From Lacihabitans sp. CS3-21 (GTDB lineage: Bacteria; Bacteroidota; Bacteroidia; Cytophagales; Spirosomataceae): DNA of 64,000 nucleotides. Shown piece after piece: positions 27,215 to 37,279 of this stretch (its first letter is position 1; each line of letters starts with the position of its first letter). Where the stretch lies: the NCBI RefSeq assembly GCF_024343675.1, contig NZ_RJUD01000015.1, positions 1 to 64,000 on the forward strand, read 5' to 3'. The position numbers were made by a program, and so were the translations under genes. The notes under the pieces were generated by a model that saw nothing but the letters and a program-made list of their open reading frames with translations, was not told the DNA's origin and did not search any database.

Positions 27215-28147
27215 TTAGTTCAAACCAGTTGGCCATGAACCTGAAGATCTTTTCAAGGTAGTGATACCTGAATCTCCAAAGTTGTTTTGCCATTTAAACT
27301 TCAACTCAGTTGCAGTATTACTGATATAGCTAAGGCTGTAAGCCAAACCATATTGGTCAGTACCTTTCATTCCAATTTTACCACAAGCATCAGTAAATCT
27401 GATAGAACCTGTAGCTGGATTGTCATTCCAAGCACATGCGTATTGTCCAAATGTACCATCAGAAACTGTATATTCACCAGCAGTTGTAGTTGCAGTAAGT
27501 GTAACTTTACCCGATACACCAGTTCCACAAGCAGCAGGATTAGCTCCATCAGCTACTGATCCAGTGATGTTGGTAGTCGTATAATCATAAGTTCCAGCCA
27601 AAGCAGAAGGACATACTACAGCTACTCTATAGAAAAATGGAGAGGTGTAATATTGCTCAGTTAGGGTAGGACTCATGTTATTGTTTGAGAATGTTTTCCC
27701 ATCCAAAGTAGTCAAAACCAAACGATACTCTATGAAGTCTCCACCTCTAAGATTGGTTTTTGAAAAACCTAACTTAGACAATACGGTAGCCATAGGAAAG
27801 TTTACTGTACTTCTTGGCCATTTAGAGTCTGCAGTAGTTGTAAAAGTAGAACCATCTACATTTCCTAACAACACTTCTTTGGTTACTGTATTGCCTCTTC
27901 TGTGGTTCACATATACATCAACATTCTTAACGTTATTGATTTTATCTGCCGCATGACACTCTAAAAGAATGTTAAATGGAGAATTGTCTAAATCAAAGAA
28001 GTTGATTGCTGCAGGCGTTTTGATAGTTTTCAGATATGTACCCGTCTCAAAACCATTGTAAGGAATTGCAGGCTCAACAAAATCTGTACATGATGTCGCT
28101 ATGAAAATAGCTACCATCATTGTGTATATTAATTTTATTTTTTTCAT
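27215..28147 (-). CDS. SusCD-associated surface lipoprotein
   Basis: This 310-residue lipoprotein has the lipobox ATSC at residues 17-20. The N-terminal half looks like one or two beta-sandwich domains; the C-terminal half is Gly/Thr-rich with three cysteines (CPSAL, AACG, YACA and DACG region) that might form disulfides. It is 18 bases after the SusD gene and is the third gene of the operon. Such third lipoproteins usually help bind or process the ligand at the cell surface. The family is not identified. Confidence 0.75.
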   Translation of the reverse strand: MKKIKLIYTMMVAIFIATSCTDFVEPAIPYNGFETGTYLKTIKTPAAINFFDLDNSPFNILLECHAADKINNVKNVDVYVNHRRGNTVTKEVLLGNVDGSTFTTTADSKWPRSTVNFPMATVLSKLGFSKTNLRGGDFIEYRLVLTTLDGKTFSNNNMSPTLTEQYYTSPFFYRVAVVCPSALAGTYDYTTTNITGSVADGANPAACGTGVSGKVTLTATTTAGEYTVSDGTFGQYACAWNDNPATGSIRFTDACGKIGMKGTDQYGLAYSLSYISNTATELKFKWQNNFGDSGITTLKRSSGSWPTGLN

Positions 28148-28165
28148 TTTATTCTCAATTTAGAA

Positions 28166-29803
28166 TTAGTTAATAAAGCCGTCAGCATTGTTATCCCAGA
28201 ATACTTTTACTTTAAAATCGGCTTTTTGCTTCGCATTTGAGTTGGTGTTTACATATACAGAAGGATAAATAAACGATCTAGGGAAGTTACCAACCGCTGG
28301 TTGTAAACCTGGCTGCATTCCGCTTGGTTGACCTGTTCTTCTGTAAAGATTGTAAGCCTCAACACCATTTCCATAAAGAGAAATCCAATATTCTCTACCC
28401 AAAACTTTCATTTTAGCTGTTGCAGTGGTAGCTGCATCATATTCAGTCGCAATTGCAGCCAAATATTTGGTTCTATTGGCATCAAATGTAGTAGTTGATT
28501 CAAATGCTGTAATTTTAGGGGCTTGGTTGGTTGTCAAAGACCAAGTTCTTACAAAGTTCATGCTTTTTGTAATACCAGAAGCGATAAGAGCTTTAGCATC
28601 TCCAGCAGTACCCAATGTAAGAGCAGACTCCGCTAACATGAAATCTACAAATGATGGCAACAAGATAGGCAATATACCAGCACCGCTAGTTGCCACATCA
28701 GCAGAACCAGCAGCAGCAGGGGTATTGTTATCAAATCTATAACCAGCTGGATAAACACCATAAAGCGTTCTCTTCAAACCGTCTGGTGGAATACCGTCGT
28801 TGTCCAAATGGTCTCTACCCCAGAATCCTCTTTCTCCAGGTAAACAGAAAACCATATCTTCAGGGTAATGAGAAGGCTTAAACTGCGTGATACATTCCAT
28901 CTCAGATGGTGATGTAGTGTTAGCACCTACTTGACGATAGAAATAATATTTAGCACGAGGATCATCAAAACCTTTTGCCTCTGTCAGGTGCCACATGAAA
29001 TACGTTGACTGGTAGTCACCACCACCAGCTTGTGCTTGTCCAGCAAAATCAGGATGACGGCTATCAGGGTCGTTTCCTGAAATACCATATTTGAATGTAA
29101 ACTCATCACCAACGCCTAGCATATTGTTCTCAGTAATAAGAGCAGCAATAGCAGCTGTGGAACCAGCTTTGTCAATCAAACGTCTGTTCAAATGGTATTT
29201 CAACATCAATGTGTTCACCAATTTAGTCCATCTGGTGTAATTATTGGCATAGTAATAATCATTAGGTGTACCTGTAGCAGTTCCAGAAAAGTCAGTCTTA
29301 GCAGACTTCAACAATTCTAAAGCAGCTGCATAAACAGCAGCACCATCATCAGCCTTAGGATTGAAATTACTTGCGTCTAGTGCCTCAGAATAAGGAACAC
29401 TACCAAATGCATCTACCAAAGTCATTAAAGTGAATGCTTCAAGCGTTTTTGCAATACCTGCATGTCTCTTGAAATTCTTCTCAGCTGCAATTTTTTTCAA
29501 AACTTTGATGTCAGCCAAGATTCCTGCATAACTGTTACTCCACAAACCATCATAGCTGGTAGGTGTATAAGCAGTTTCATAAGTGTTTGCTCCCTGGTTA
29601 ATCATTCTGGTCAATCTTTGACCGCTATCGCTCACACCTCTAAAAATATTTCTAAAGTTCAACTGTATATTGTTCAATAGAAAGTCTGCATCTGTGCTGC
29701 TTTCTGTTACGGCATTGGGGTTCTCAAGATAATCCAATTCGCAAGAACTTACTAAAAACACTCCAAGTGCCAATAGTAAAGTATTTATTTTTCTTTTCAT
29801 CAT
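28166..29803 (-). CDS. SusD/RagB-family lipoprotein (SusD-like_2 type)
   Basis: This 545-residue lipoprotein has lipobox VSSC near residue 21 followed by the typical L-(D/E)-YLENPN start. The helical core with the LWSNSYAGIL region and TLVDAFGSVPYSEAL stretch belongs to the SusD-like_2 group. It forms the lid of the SusC channel and captures the ligand outside the cell. Many SusD-like_2 pairs handle non-starch ligands, such as peptides or other glycans; nothing here identifies the ligand, as no hydrolase is next to it. Confidence 0.92.
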   Translation of the reverse strand: MMKRKINTLLLALGVFLVSSCELDYLENPNAVTESSTDADFLLNNIQLNFRNIFRGVSDSGQRLTRMINQGANTYETAYTPTSYDGLWSNSYAGILADIKVLKKIAAEKNFKRHAGIAKTLEAFTLMTLVDAFGSVPYSEALDASNFNPKADDGAAVYAAALELLKSAKTDFSGTATGTPNDYYYANNYTRWTKLVNTLMLKYHLNRRLIDKAGSTAAIAALITENNMLGVGDEFTFKYGISGNDPDSRHPDFAGQAQAGGGDYQSTYFMWHLTEAKGFDDPRAKYYFYRQVGANTTSPSEMECITQFKPSHYPEDMVFCLPGERGFWGRDHLDNDGIPPDGLKRTLYGVYPAGYRFDNNTPAAAGSADVATSGAGILPILLPSFVDFMLAESALTLGTAGDAKALIASGITKSMNFVRTWSLTTNQAPKITAFESTTTFDANRTKYLAAIATEYDAATTATAKMKVLGREYWISLYGNGVEAYNLYRRTGQPSGMQPGLQPAVGNFPRSFIYPSVYVNTNSNAKQKADFKVKVFWDNNADGFIN

Positions 29804-29821
29804 TAATCTTCTTTAAAATAA

Positions 29822-32800
29822 TTAGAATGTTAAGCTCAAAGTACCACCTAATCTTCTAGCACTTGGTCCAGTCAAATAGTCAAATCCAAGTCCGTTACCA
29901 ACTCCTAAGCTCAATACATCTGTGTCAAAGTTTACATATTTAGGCATGTTCAATGCTCTGAACCAAAGGTTTGATCCTGTAAAGGTGATTGACGCTTTTT
30001 TGAATGGAGTCTTTCCAATAACTTTAGTAGGTATTGAATAGCTCAAAGAAGCTTCTCTTAATCTAGCTGTACTGCCGTCAAAAGTTACTGCTTCGTCAGT
30101 AAAGAAGTAGTTATCAAAGAAGTAGTTTGCAGCAGTTACTTGAACTGTATTTTTGCTACCATCTTCTTGAACACCAGGAAGAATCAAAGTTAAATCTCTA
30201 TCCAATTGGTCAGTATCTTTAGAAAGACCTCTAGCCAATACACCTTTAACTGTATTAGATAATATAACACCTTTGTGACGATACTCAAACATGAATGAAA
30301 GGTTAAAACCTTTGTAGCTCAAGTTGTTGATCAATGAAGATGTAAAAGCAGGGTTTGGATCACCCAAAGTAGCAAGGTCAGCAGTAGCTTTGTATTGACC
30401 GTTTGGCAACACAATTTTCTCGCCGTTTGCATTTCTAGCAATACCTAAACCTTTAATTAAGTTAAAAGGCTCACCAGGTATCGCAAAGTTACCCAAATTG
30501 GTAAATCCAGCGATTACTACTTGCTCTAATCCACCACCAAGTTCCATCACTGTAGTAGCATACTTTCCGTAGTTAGCTGTTATATCCCAAGTAAGACCTG
30601 AAGCGGTTTTAACAGGCGTTACAGTGGCAGCAATTTCAGCTCCTCTTGTTCTGATTTTACCAATGTTGATAAATGTAGAAGTATAACCTGTTGATGGGTC
30701 AATAGGTGCATTGGTAATCAAATCTTGCGTGTTTTTCTCATAAACTGATACGTCAAATTTCAATCTATTGCTGAACATTACCGATTCAACTCCAAATTCC
30801 AATTCTTTGTGCAATTCAGGTTTCAAGTTTGGATTACCCAAAGCATTTGAAATAGATTGAGTAGAAGTAAGTGCACCTGATGCATTTGACCATCCTCTTG
30901 CATTTTGTGCAAGTGTATTTCTTGTGTTATAAGGCGATGGGAAACCCGCTGAAGTACCATAACTTGCTCTTATTTTCAAGTCATTCAATATTTTAGAACT
31001 CATATCAAATGCTGAAGTAGGAACAAAAGAAACACTGGCACCTGGATATAAAATTCTTCTATTTTCTGATTCTACAGTTGAAGTCCAGTCGTTTCTTGCT
31101 GATAGGTTCAAGAATAAGTAGTCACTGTAATCCAATACCACGTTTGAGTAAACGCCAATTCTTCTTTCTTGCTCTATGTAGTTCAATCCACCTCCATCAA
31201 GAGATCTGTTTGAAGTAGCAGTAAAGTTAGAGTGGTTGAACAAACCAAATGTTAATTGGCCAGTACTAGCCATACCAAATTGGCTGTATTGGTCAAATCT
31301 ATTATTAGCACCAAGCAAAGCAGTCAAGTTTATTTTGTCTGTCAATTGTTTGTTGTAATTCAAGATTAAATCATGGTTCCAAATTGAATTTTTGATAGCA
31401 ACACTTTGGTAAAATCCGTTAATGATGTTTACGTTTCCACCGGTTGCTCCTTTGTTATACTGTCTCTCTTGCGTCTCAGTATAAGTGTCAAAACCTAAAC
31501 GATAAGTCATTGAGAAATCATTATTGAAATCATAGTTCAATGAACTAGAAGTAAAGAATCTATCTACAAAACTTTTATCAGTATGGTATTTTGCTAACCA
31601 AAGTGGGTTAGTGATATCATTACCGCCTCTGTAATAAACTGAGCTTCTATCTACAGGGTTTTCATAAGGCCATCCAGCTAAGTCCACATTACGAGGCGTG
31701 TACATTACGTTAGCAAAAATAGACTGAATACCACCATCTGGACCAGAACCATATCCAGCGTTTAAAGGAGGAGAAGCCATGTCTGTATTGGCATAAGTAA
31801 ATGAAGAACGTACAGAAAGTTTCTTGGTAATTTGAGAATTCAAACCTAATGCTAAGTTTAATTTTTTCAAAGTGTTACCTGGTGTAAAACCTTCTTCATT
31901 TTGATAACCCACACTTGCATTGTAACCAGACTTGTCAGAAGAACCTGAGATAGCTACAGAAGTATTGAATACGTTACCTTTTCTGAAGAATGACTTTCCT
32001 ATATTGTCCTGAGCGATGTTTGGAATATCCACAACGTTGTTCAAAACGTCAGCAGCACCATTACCCCATGGTTTTGTAGGATCTACTGCATACTCAGGGA
32101 AGGCATTTCTGATTTTCGCAACACCTGACAAACCAATAGGATGTTTTGTAGTAGGTTGATCAGCAAAATTCGCACCCCAGTTTGAGAAGAACCACGATGG
32201 AGGAGTTAATTGTTGGAATCCACCACCATAATTGTTTTGATAGTCTGGTAAGGAAGCAATGGTATTTTGGAAATACGATTGGTTCAAGCTTACTTCAGCA
32301 TTTTTTCTTTTGCCACCACCAGATTTGGTAGTAATCAAAATAACACCGTTACGTCCTTGGTCACCATACAATACAGTTGCAGAAAGACCTTTCAATACCG
32401 AAACACTTTCGATGTTGTTAGGGTCAATGTCCAACATACGGCTAGAAGTGGTTTGACCTCCAGTAGTAAATCCTGCTTGTGAGTTAGTTCCTGAGTTAAA
32501 AGGAACACCGTCAACAACGAACAAAGGCTGGTTTGAACCAGTTGCAGAAGAATAACCTCTGATAGTAATGTTAGTTCCTGAACCCGACATACCTCCCGTA
32601 GAAGTGATGTTTACTCCTGGAGCTTTTCCTTGAAGGATACGGCTAACGTCAGCCTCAGGACGATTGTTGATTAGGTCACTGGCTACCGTAGTAACTGCAT
32701 AACCGATTGCTTTTTTCTCTCTTACGATACCTTGAGCTGTTACTACCACTTCTGATAGAGCTTTTGCATCGCTAGCAAGAACAACATTGATAATAGACTT

Positions 32801-33055
32801 TGTGCCTATCGCCACTTCCTGTGACAACATACCTACAAAGCTGTAAACGAGCGTTTGACCGGCGGCTGCCTCGATTTCATAGCCACCATTTAGGTCAGTT
32901 TGTGTACCTTTTGAGGTACCTTTGATTTGAACAGTCACCCCAGGGATACCTGATCCGTCGTCTGCTGAAGTTACCTTTCCGCTTATTTTACCCTGGGCAA
33001 ATGCCGCAATTGATGAGCAAAATAGCACAAGGGCAAGAAGTAAATTCTTTCTCAT
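29822..33055 (-). CDS. SusC/RagA-family TonB-linked outer-membrane protein
   Basis: This 1077-residue transporter has a signal peptide ending near AFAQ (18-21), a CarboxypepD_reg domain (about 24-100), a plug domain (about 118-240, with the KAPGVNITSTGGMSGSGTN segment and PLFVVDGVPF), and a 22-strand barrel that ends in Phe (SLTF) as needed for barrel assembly. It imports ligand with TonB energy together with the SusD-like protein 18 bases downstream. The unit has no anti-sigma factor or hydrolase next to it. Confidence 0.95.
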   Translation of the reverse strand: MRKNLLLALVLFCSSIAAFAQGKISGKVTSADDGSGIPGVTVQIKGTSKGTQTDLNGGYEIEAAAGQTLVYSFVGMLSQEVAIGTKSIINVVLASDAKALSEVVVTAQGIVREKKAIGYAVTTVASDLINNRPEADVSRILQGKAPGVNITSTGGMSGSGTNITIRGYSSATGSNQPLFVVDGVPFNSGTNSQAGFTTGGQTTSSRMLDIDPNNIESVSVLKGLSATVLYGDQGRNGVILITTKSGGGKRKNAEVSLNQSYFQNTIASLPDYQNNYGGGFQQLTPPSWFFSNWGANFADQPTTKHPIGLSGVAKIRNAFPEYAVDPTKPWGNGAADVLNNVVDIPNIAQDNIGKSFFRKGNVFNTSVAISGSSDKSGYNASVGYQNEEGFTPGNTLKKLNLALGLNSQITKKLSVRSSFTYANTDMASPPLNAGYGSGPDGGIQSIFANVMYTPRNVDLAGWPYENPVDRSSVYYRGGNDITNPLWLAKYHTDKSFVDRFFTSSSLNYDFNNDFSMTYRLGFDTYTETQERQYNKGATGGNVNIINGFYQSVAIKNSIWNHDLILNYNKQLTDKINLTALLGANNRFDQYSQFGMASTGQLTFGLFNHSNFTATSNRSLDGGGLNYIEQERRIGVYSNVVLDYSDYLFLNLSARNDWTSTVESENRRILYPGASVSFVPTSAFDMSSKILNDLKIRASYGTSAGFPSPYNTRNTLAQNARGWSNASGALTSTQSISNALGNPNLKPELHKELEFGVESVMFSNRLKFDVSVYEKNTQDLITNAPIDPSTGYTSTFINIGKIRTRGAEIAATVTPVKTASGLTWDITANYGKYATTVMELGGGLEQVVIAGFTNLGNFAIPGEPFNLIKGLGIARNANGEKIVLPNGQYKATADLATLGDPNPAFTSSLINNLSYKGFNLSFMFEYRHKGVILSNTVKGVLARGLSKDTDQLDRDLTLILPGVQEDGSKNTVQVTAANYFFDNYFFTDEAVTFDGSTARLREASLSYSIPTKVIGKTPFKKASITFTGSNLWFRALNMPKYVNFDTDVLSLGVGNGLGFDYLTGPSARRLGGTLSLTF

Positions 33056-33093
33056 GCATTGTTAAGTTTAGGTTATAAAAAAAATTTGTTATG

Positions 33094-33101
33094 CAAACAT
33101 A
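33094..33101 (-). promoter_or_regulatory. -7 promoter element TATGTTTG of the SusCD operon
   Basis: On the minus strand the box reads TATGTTTG, an exact TAnnTTTG. The T-tract of the upstream terminator occupies the -33 position (TTTT at 19-base spacing). The start codon follows 38 bases later. Confidence 0.55.
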
Positions 33102-33114
33102 ATAATTTTTTAAC

Positions 33115-33150
33115 AAAAAAAAAACTTCGATTACCATTTAATCGAAGTTT
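33115..33150 (-). terminator. terminator of the 33259-35322 gene
   Basis: AAACTTCGATTA (33122-33133) pairs with TAATCGAAGTTT (33139-33150). On the minus strand the hairpin runs straight into a long T-tract, a strong terminator just upstream of the SusCD promoter. Confidence 0.9.
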
Positions 33151-33184
33151 AATTACACTTATTCTAAATTATTGAAATCTTAAA

Positions 33185-33239
33185 ATGTCTTCTTTGTATT
33201 GTACTATTATTCAATAGTTTCTGAAAGAAAAGAAGACAT
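33185..33239. repeat. 55-base two-step inverted repeat
   Basis: ATGTCTTCTTT (33185-33195) and AAAGAAGACAT (33229-33239) are perfect inverted copies. An inner pair, TATTG (33197-33201) with CAATA (33212-33216), extends the structure. It lies between the stop of the FN3 gene at 33259 and its terminator. It might be a 3'-end RNA stabiliser, a small mobile palindrome or a protein-binding site. Confidence 0.6.
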
Positions 33240-33258
33240 AATACGAAAAATTTATTTA

Positions 33259-35322
33259 TTAATATTTGAATATTTTTTTTGTAATACTGGTTTCTCCATT
33301 GCTCAATACCACATTGTAGAGGCCTTGACCAAGGTTATTAATCGGTATCTCCAAAGTTTCGTTGCTATTCAACTTAATTGATTTATTAAGTGCCAGTCTG
33401 TTGTTTCTATCAAATACTTTGAGTGTGTAAGTTGACTCAAATTTTAGTTCCTCTGCCTTTATACTGATAACCTCAAACGCTGGGTTAGGGAATATACTAA
33501 GACTTACTAAACTAGGAACTGCACCAACACCGGTCATTGTTACGCTCGCAATATTTGAATTTGGAGACGAACCAATTGCATTTTTTGCAATAACTCTGTA
33601 GAGGTAAGTTTTGCCTGCTGAAACGTTTTCGTCCGTATAATTAGTTACATTTTTTCCCAGTGTTGCTACCAAGTTATAACTTACACCGGCATCCAATGAT
33701 TTTTCAACGATGTAATTCTCTTCTCTTTTCGAGTCATCATACCAAGTTAAATTTACTTTACCTGAGTTTACTTTTGCTTTAAGTCCATAAGCTGCATTTG
33801 GAGCTTTACTTGGATTGATAATGAATGGTCCAATCACTGGCGAATAGGCAGATTCTCCTTCGGTGTTGCTACCGGCTTTAACTCTGTAGTAATATATAGT
33901 GGCTTCTTCGGGTGTCAAATCTTTAAATGAAACAATGTCCATTTTTATTTTTCCCAATTCAACGAAATTTTTATTATCAATACTTCTTTCAACGATGAAA
34001 TAGTCTTCATCTTTTGAGTTGTCTTTCCAGCTTATGTCAAAAGCAGGATTGCCTAAAGCATCGTAATACAAAACCGCAATAGGATTGCTTGGTGGATATG
34101 GAGGTCCAGCAGTGGTATCTCTTATAAATACAGAGGTTGAAAATTTACCTTTGTCGCTTACTGAAAAAATAGTAACGTCAACGATATCTTTTGGCTTTAA
34201 ATTCGAGATTTTCACTGAACTTGCAAAAGCAGGAAGATTTGCATACTCCACATAATTACCCACATTATTTATCTTTATCAAAACGTAGGTATTGGTTCTT
34301 ATGTTGGTTCTGCAATTTAAGTCTTCCGATCCATTTGTCCATCTGATTGTGAGATGACTATTTGATTTATTAGATTGGTCAGATATTGGATTAGTAGGTG
34401 GATTTGGATTTACGTAAGCTTGTGCTGTTACTGCAACACTATTTGAAGGCGTTGAGCCTGTTGAGTTTCTAGTAAATAACGCATAGTATTGAGTTTGTCC
34501 AGGGGTTGCAGTTTGGTCATAATAATCAGTCGCTGCAAGTGCAGGTTTATCCAAATCAAAGAACGTTGAGTTGTCGTATGATTTTTTTAGGATATATTCT
34601 TGTATATCCTCTGAATTAGATGGTATCGTCCATTTTAAATGAATCAAAGTAGGACAATTTAAATCTGAAGTAAGTACTGGAGCAGGTGGAAACCCAATTT
34701 TTGTAGAAACAAATATTAGGCTTGACCATGGACCAGGAGTTGAATTACCCTTTGCACGTACTCTGATCGAATAACTCGTTTTCGCTTTTAGGCCAGTAAG
34801 TGGTCTATATATGGATGTACCAGCATTTTCAGTCAAAATGGTTGTATTGCCATTTTCATTTAGCTCAATGTCGAAGCCTGATTCATATGGGTTGGTATCG
34901 TCTATTCTTAAGCCAATAGTATTGTGTGTAACTAAATTGAGATCTACAGAAGGGCTTGGAGCCACCAACCCAATTACCAAGATATTTACACTTGAAGTTG
35001 CTATAGATCGTAAAGTATCTGAGGGAGCCTTCAATTTATAGCTCTTCATGTAAACAGTATAAATTTGATTTAATATCAAACCTGAAATATTTAAACTAGT
35101 AGCTGATGAAGCAATTTTCGCTGAATCCAACGGATCACTTGGACTAGAAAAGTAGACCTTGTAACCATCGAATGCCCCAATAGGTGCAGTCCAAGTCAAG
35201 TTTATTGAATTCGTCAAAGCTACTTGAGAACCAGCTAAGGCGGAAGGTGGTGCTGGTGGAAGTTGTCCGAAGGAGTTTAGATAAGCTAAAAAACACGTAA
35301 AAAGAATTAGAAATTTTTTCAT
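33259..35322 (-). CDS. secreted FN3-repeat protein with T9SS type A sorting domain
   Basis: This 687-residue protein has a signal peptide ending near residue 19 (SFGQ) and a chain of about six fibronectin type III-like domains, marked by repeated LTW(Y/T), YKVYF and TYLYRV strands. The last 75 residues begin with LSIFPNPA and end in KKIFKY, a T9SS type A C-terminal signal. It should be exported through the SprA pore and attached to the cell surface or released. No catalytic domain is seen, so adhesion or a structural role is likely. It is a paralogue of the 35501-37279 product. Confidence 0.9.
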   Translation of the reverse strand: MKKFLILFTCFLAYLNSFGQLPPAPPSALAGSQVALTNSINLTWTAPIGAFDGYKVYFSSPSDPLDSAKIASSATSLNISGLILNQIYTVYMKSYKLKAPSDTLRSIATSSVNILVIGLVAPSPSVDLNLVTHNTIGLRIDDTNPYESGFDIELNENGNTTILTENAGTSIYRPLTGLKAKTSYSIRVRAKGNSTPGPWSSLIFVSTKIGFPPAPVLTSDLNCPTLIHLKWTIPSNSEDIQEYILKKSYDNSTFFDLDKPALAATDYYDQTATPGQTQYYALFTRNSTGSTPSNSVAVTAQAYVNPNPPTNPISDQSNKSNSHLTIRWTNGSEDLNCRTNIRTNTYVLIKINNVGNYVEYANLPAFASSVKISNLKPKDIVDVTIFSVSDKGKFSTSVFIRDTTAGPPYPPSNPIAVLYYDALGNPAFDISWKDNSKDEDYFIVERSIDNKNFVELGKIKMDIVSFKDLTPEEATIYYYRVKAGSNTEGESAYSPVIGPFIINPSKAPNAAYGLKAKVNSGKVNLTWYDDSKREENYIVEKSLDAGVSYNLVATLGKNVTNYTDENVSAGKTYLYRVIAKNAIGSSPNSNIASVTMTGVGAVPSLVSLSIFPNPAFEVISIKAEELKFESTYTLKVFDRNNRLALNKSIKLNSNETLEIPINNLGQGLYNVVLSNGETSITKKIFKY

Positions 35323-35370
35323 TTTCTTTATTAATTAAGGAATTGCATTTTGTAATAGAGTAAAATTATG

Positions 35371-35378
35371 CAAAAATA
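35371..35378 (-). promoter_or_regulatory. -7 promoter element TATTTTTG before the FN3 gene at 33259-35322
   Basis: On the minus strand the box reads TATTTTTG, exact TAnnTTTG, 48 bases before the start codon. No clear -33 element. Confidence 0.45.
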
Positions 35379-35446
35379 GTAATATTTTAAAAAAAATGTG
35401 TCTTTTTTGATATTTAAAAGTCCTTTTCAACGCCTGAAAATATAAA

Positions 35447-35480
35447 ACAAAAAAAAGAGAGTGACCTTGGGTCACTCTCT
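35447..35480 (-). terminator. terminator of the 35501-37279 gene
   Basis: AGAGAGTGACC (35456-35466) pairs perfectly with GGTCACTCTCT (35470-35480). On the minus strand it runs into T's. It sits 20 bases past the stop codon. Confidence 0.9.
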
Positions 35481-35500
35481 AAAATATTCAAATCTAAATT

Positions 35501-37279
35501 TTAATATTTAACTATTTTTCTTGATGATGATTCACTTTCAGTTTTGATCAACAATGTATAAACGCCACTTTTAAGTTCTTCTAAATTAATTTTCACAACT
35601 TTACTATTATAGTTTTTGTTATAAACCTCCAAGTTGCTTTGGTCTAAGATAGAAATATTAAGTGTTTCGAAACTTAAATCAGTCGGAAGATTAACTGTAA
35701 TGAAATTTAATGTTGGATTTGGGAAAATACTTACTTCTGAGTTAGATAAAACTCCAGTACCAGCGGTTATTTTCACTTCAACAATATTTGAAGCTGAAGA
35801 ACTACCTAAGGTGTTGGCGGCTTTTACTTGATAGAAATATGTTTTACCACTGGTTACAGTATTGTCTGTATATGAGGTAGCGTTTCTGTCAAGTTTTTTT
35901 AATTCTACAAAGGAGGTTTTGTTATCTACAGACCTTTCGATTATATAATTTTCTTCTTTGTTGGAATCGTCATACCATTTAAGGTCAACTTTACTTCCAG
36001 AAGCCACGGCTTTGAGGCCATAAGGTGCATTAGGTTTAGCTGAATATGCAAATTTTATAGGTTGAGTTATTACATAATCAGACTCTCCGTATCTATAATT
36101 GCCAGCTTTAACTCTATAGATATAATCAACACCTTCTTCGATAGGCTCGTGTTTGAAAGTATTGTTACCATCTTTTATTTTTCCTAAAACATTAAAGTTG
36201 ATGCCATCTTTGCTTGCTTCTATTATAAAATAATCTTCATCTTGTGGTGCATGATCCCAACTCAAACCTATTGAAGAGTTATTCACAGCATCCTTAAATG
36301 CTACACCGATAAGATTGGTTGGTTTGCTCGCAGGGCCGAAAGTATTGTCAACACCTCTTCTGTGTTCAGAAAATATTCCTTTATCACTTAAAGAAAAGAT
36401 ATCATATTCTACTCTTTCATTTGGCTTTAGGCCTTTAATAATGATTCCGCTTGCCGTTGGATAGATGATTTCATAAAGTTTATAATCGGCATCTCCTTCT
36501 CTTTTAATCATAACATAATATGAACTTCTGATATTGGTTCCACAATCAAAATCTTGAGGAGGGTTTTCCCATGTAATATTCAACTGCGTATCTGTTTTGT
36601 TAACAGTACTTGACTTTACATTTATCGGAGGCAAAGGGGCTACAAAAGCTTTTACAGGTACAGTTATTCTGTTAGAAGAAGTAATACCGGTGCTGTTTTC
36701 AGCAAAAACGATATACGTTGCTGGAACGCCTGGTGCAATTCCTAAATCGAAAAGATTCCTTTGGTATCCAGGAAGTGTCCCAATGTTATGAAAAGTTACA
36801 CCGTCGAAAGCCCTATGAATTACAAAATTTGTAATATCTTCTGCTCTTGCTGGTATTTCCCAAGATATCGAAACAAATCGAGCACAGTTGTTGTCTAATT
36901 TTACAATTGGGGCAACAGGTGCAGCTACTTTGGTGGTGATGTAAAATGGTAGTGACCATGGTCCGATATCTCCGCATGCTACAGAGGTTGCACAATTCAA
37001 TGCTCTAGCTCTTACTCTATAAAAAGTCTTTGGAAGAAGACCAACCACGCTGTGTTGTTGGTATGTGCCTGGAGCAAGAATGGTTAGTCTTGTCATGCCA
37101 CCGCCTTCAATTTCTACTTCCAATGCAATTTCAGTGGGATTTGTATCGGTAATTCCGATGAGAAACGAGCTCGTGGTGATTGAGGAAGGGAAATCTGTCA
37201 GTGTCGGAGCCACTAAGGGTTGAGCAAAGACTGCAAATCCTGAAAATATCAATGAAAATAAAAGGAAGATGTTTCTCAT
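35501..37279 (-). CDS. secreted FN3-repeat protein with T9SS type A sorting domain (paralogue)
   Basis: This 592-residue protein has a signal peptide ending near residue 19 (VFAQ), about five FN3-like domains, and a C-terminal T9SS type A signal beginning VSIFPNPT and ending RKIVKY. Several domain segments repeat those of the 687-residue neighbour: PNAPYGLKA, YDDSNKEENYIIE and SGKTYFYQV. So the two arose by duplication, with one domain more or less. Each has its own terminator and probably its own promoter. The ligand or binding partner is unknown. Confidence 0.9.
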   Translation of the reverse strand: MRNIFLLFSLIFSGFAVFAQPLVAPTLTDFPSSITTSSFLIGITDTNPTEIALEVEIEGGGMTRLTILAPGTYQQHSVVGLLPKTFYRVRARALNCATSVACGDIGPWSLPFYITTKVAAPVAPIVKLDNNCARFVSISWEIPARAEDITNFVIHRAFDGVTFHNIGTLPGYQRNLFDLGIAPGVPATYIVFAENSTGITSSNRITVPVKAFVAPLPPINVKSSTVNKTDTQLNITWENPPQDFDCGTNIRSSYYVMIKREGDADYKLYEIIYPTASGIIIKGLKPNERVEYDIFSLSDKGIFSEHRRGVDNTFGPASKPTNLIGVAFKDAVNNSSIGLSWDHAPQDEDYFIIEASKDGINFNVLGKIKDGNNTFKHEPIEEGVDYIYRVKAGNYRYGESDYVITQPIKFAYSAKPNAPYGLKAVASGSKVDLKWYDDSNKEENYIIERSVDNKTSFVELKKLDRNATSYTDNTVTSGKTYFYQVKAANTLGSSSASNIVEVKITAGTGVLSNSEVSIFPNPTLNFITVNLPTDLSFETLNISILDQSNLEVYNKNYNSKVVKINLEELKSGVYTLLIKTESESSSRKIVKY

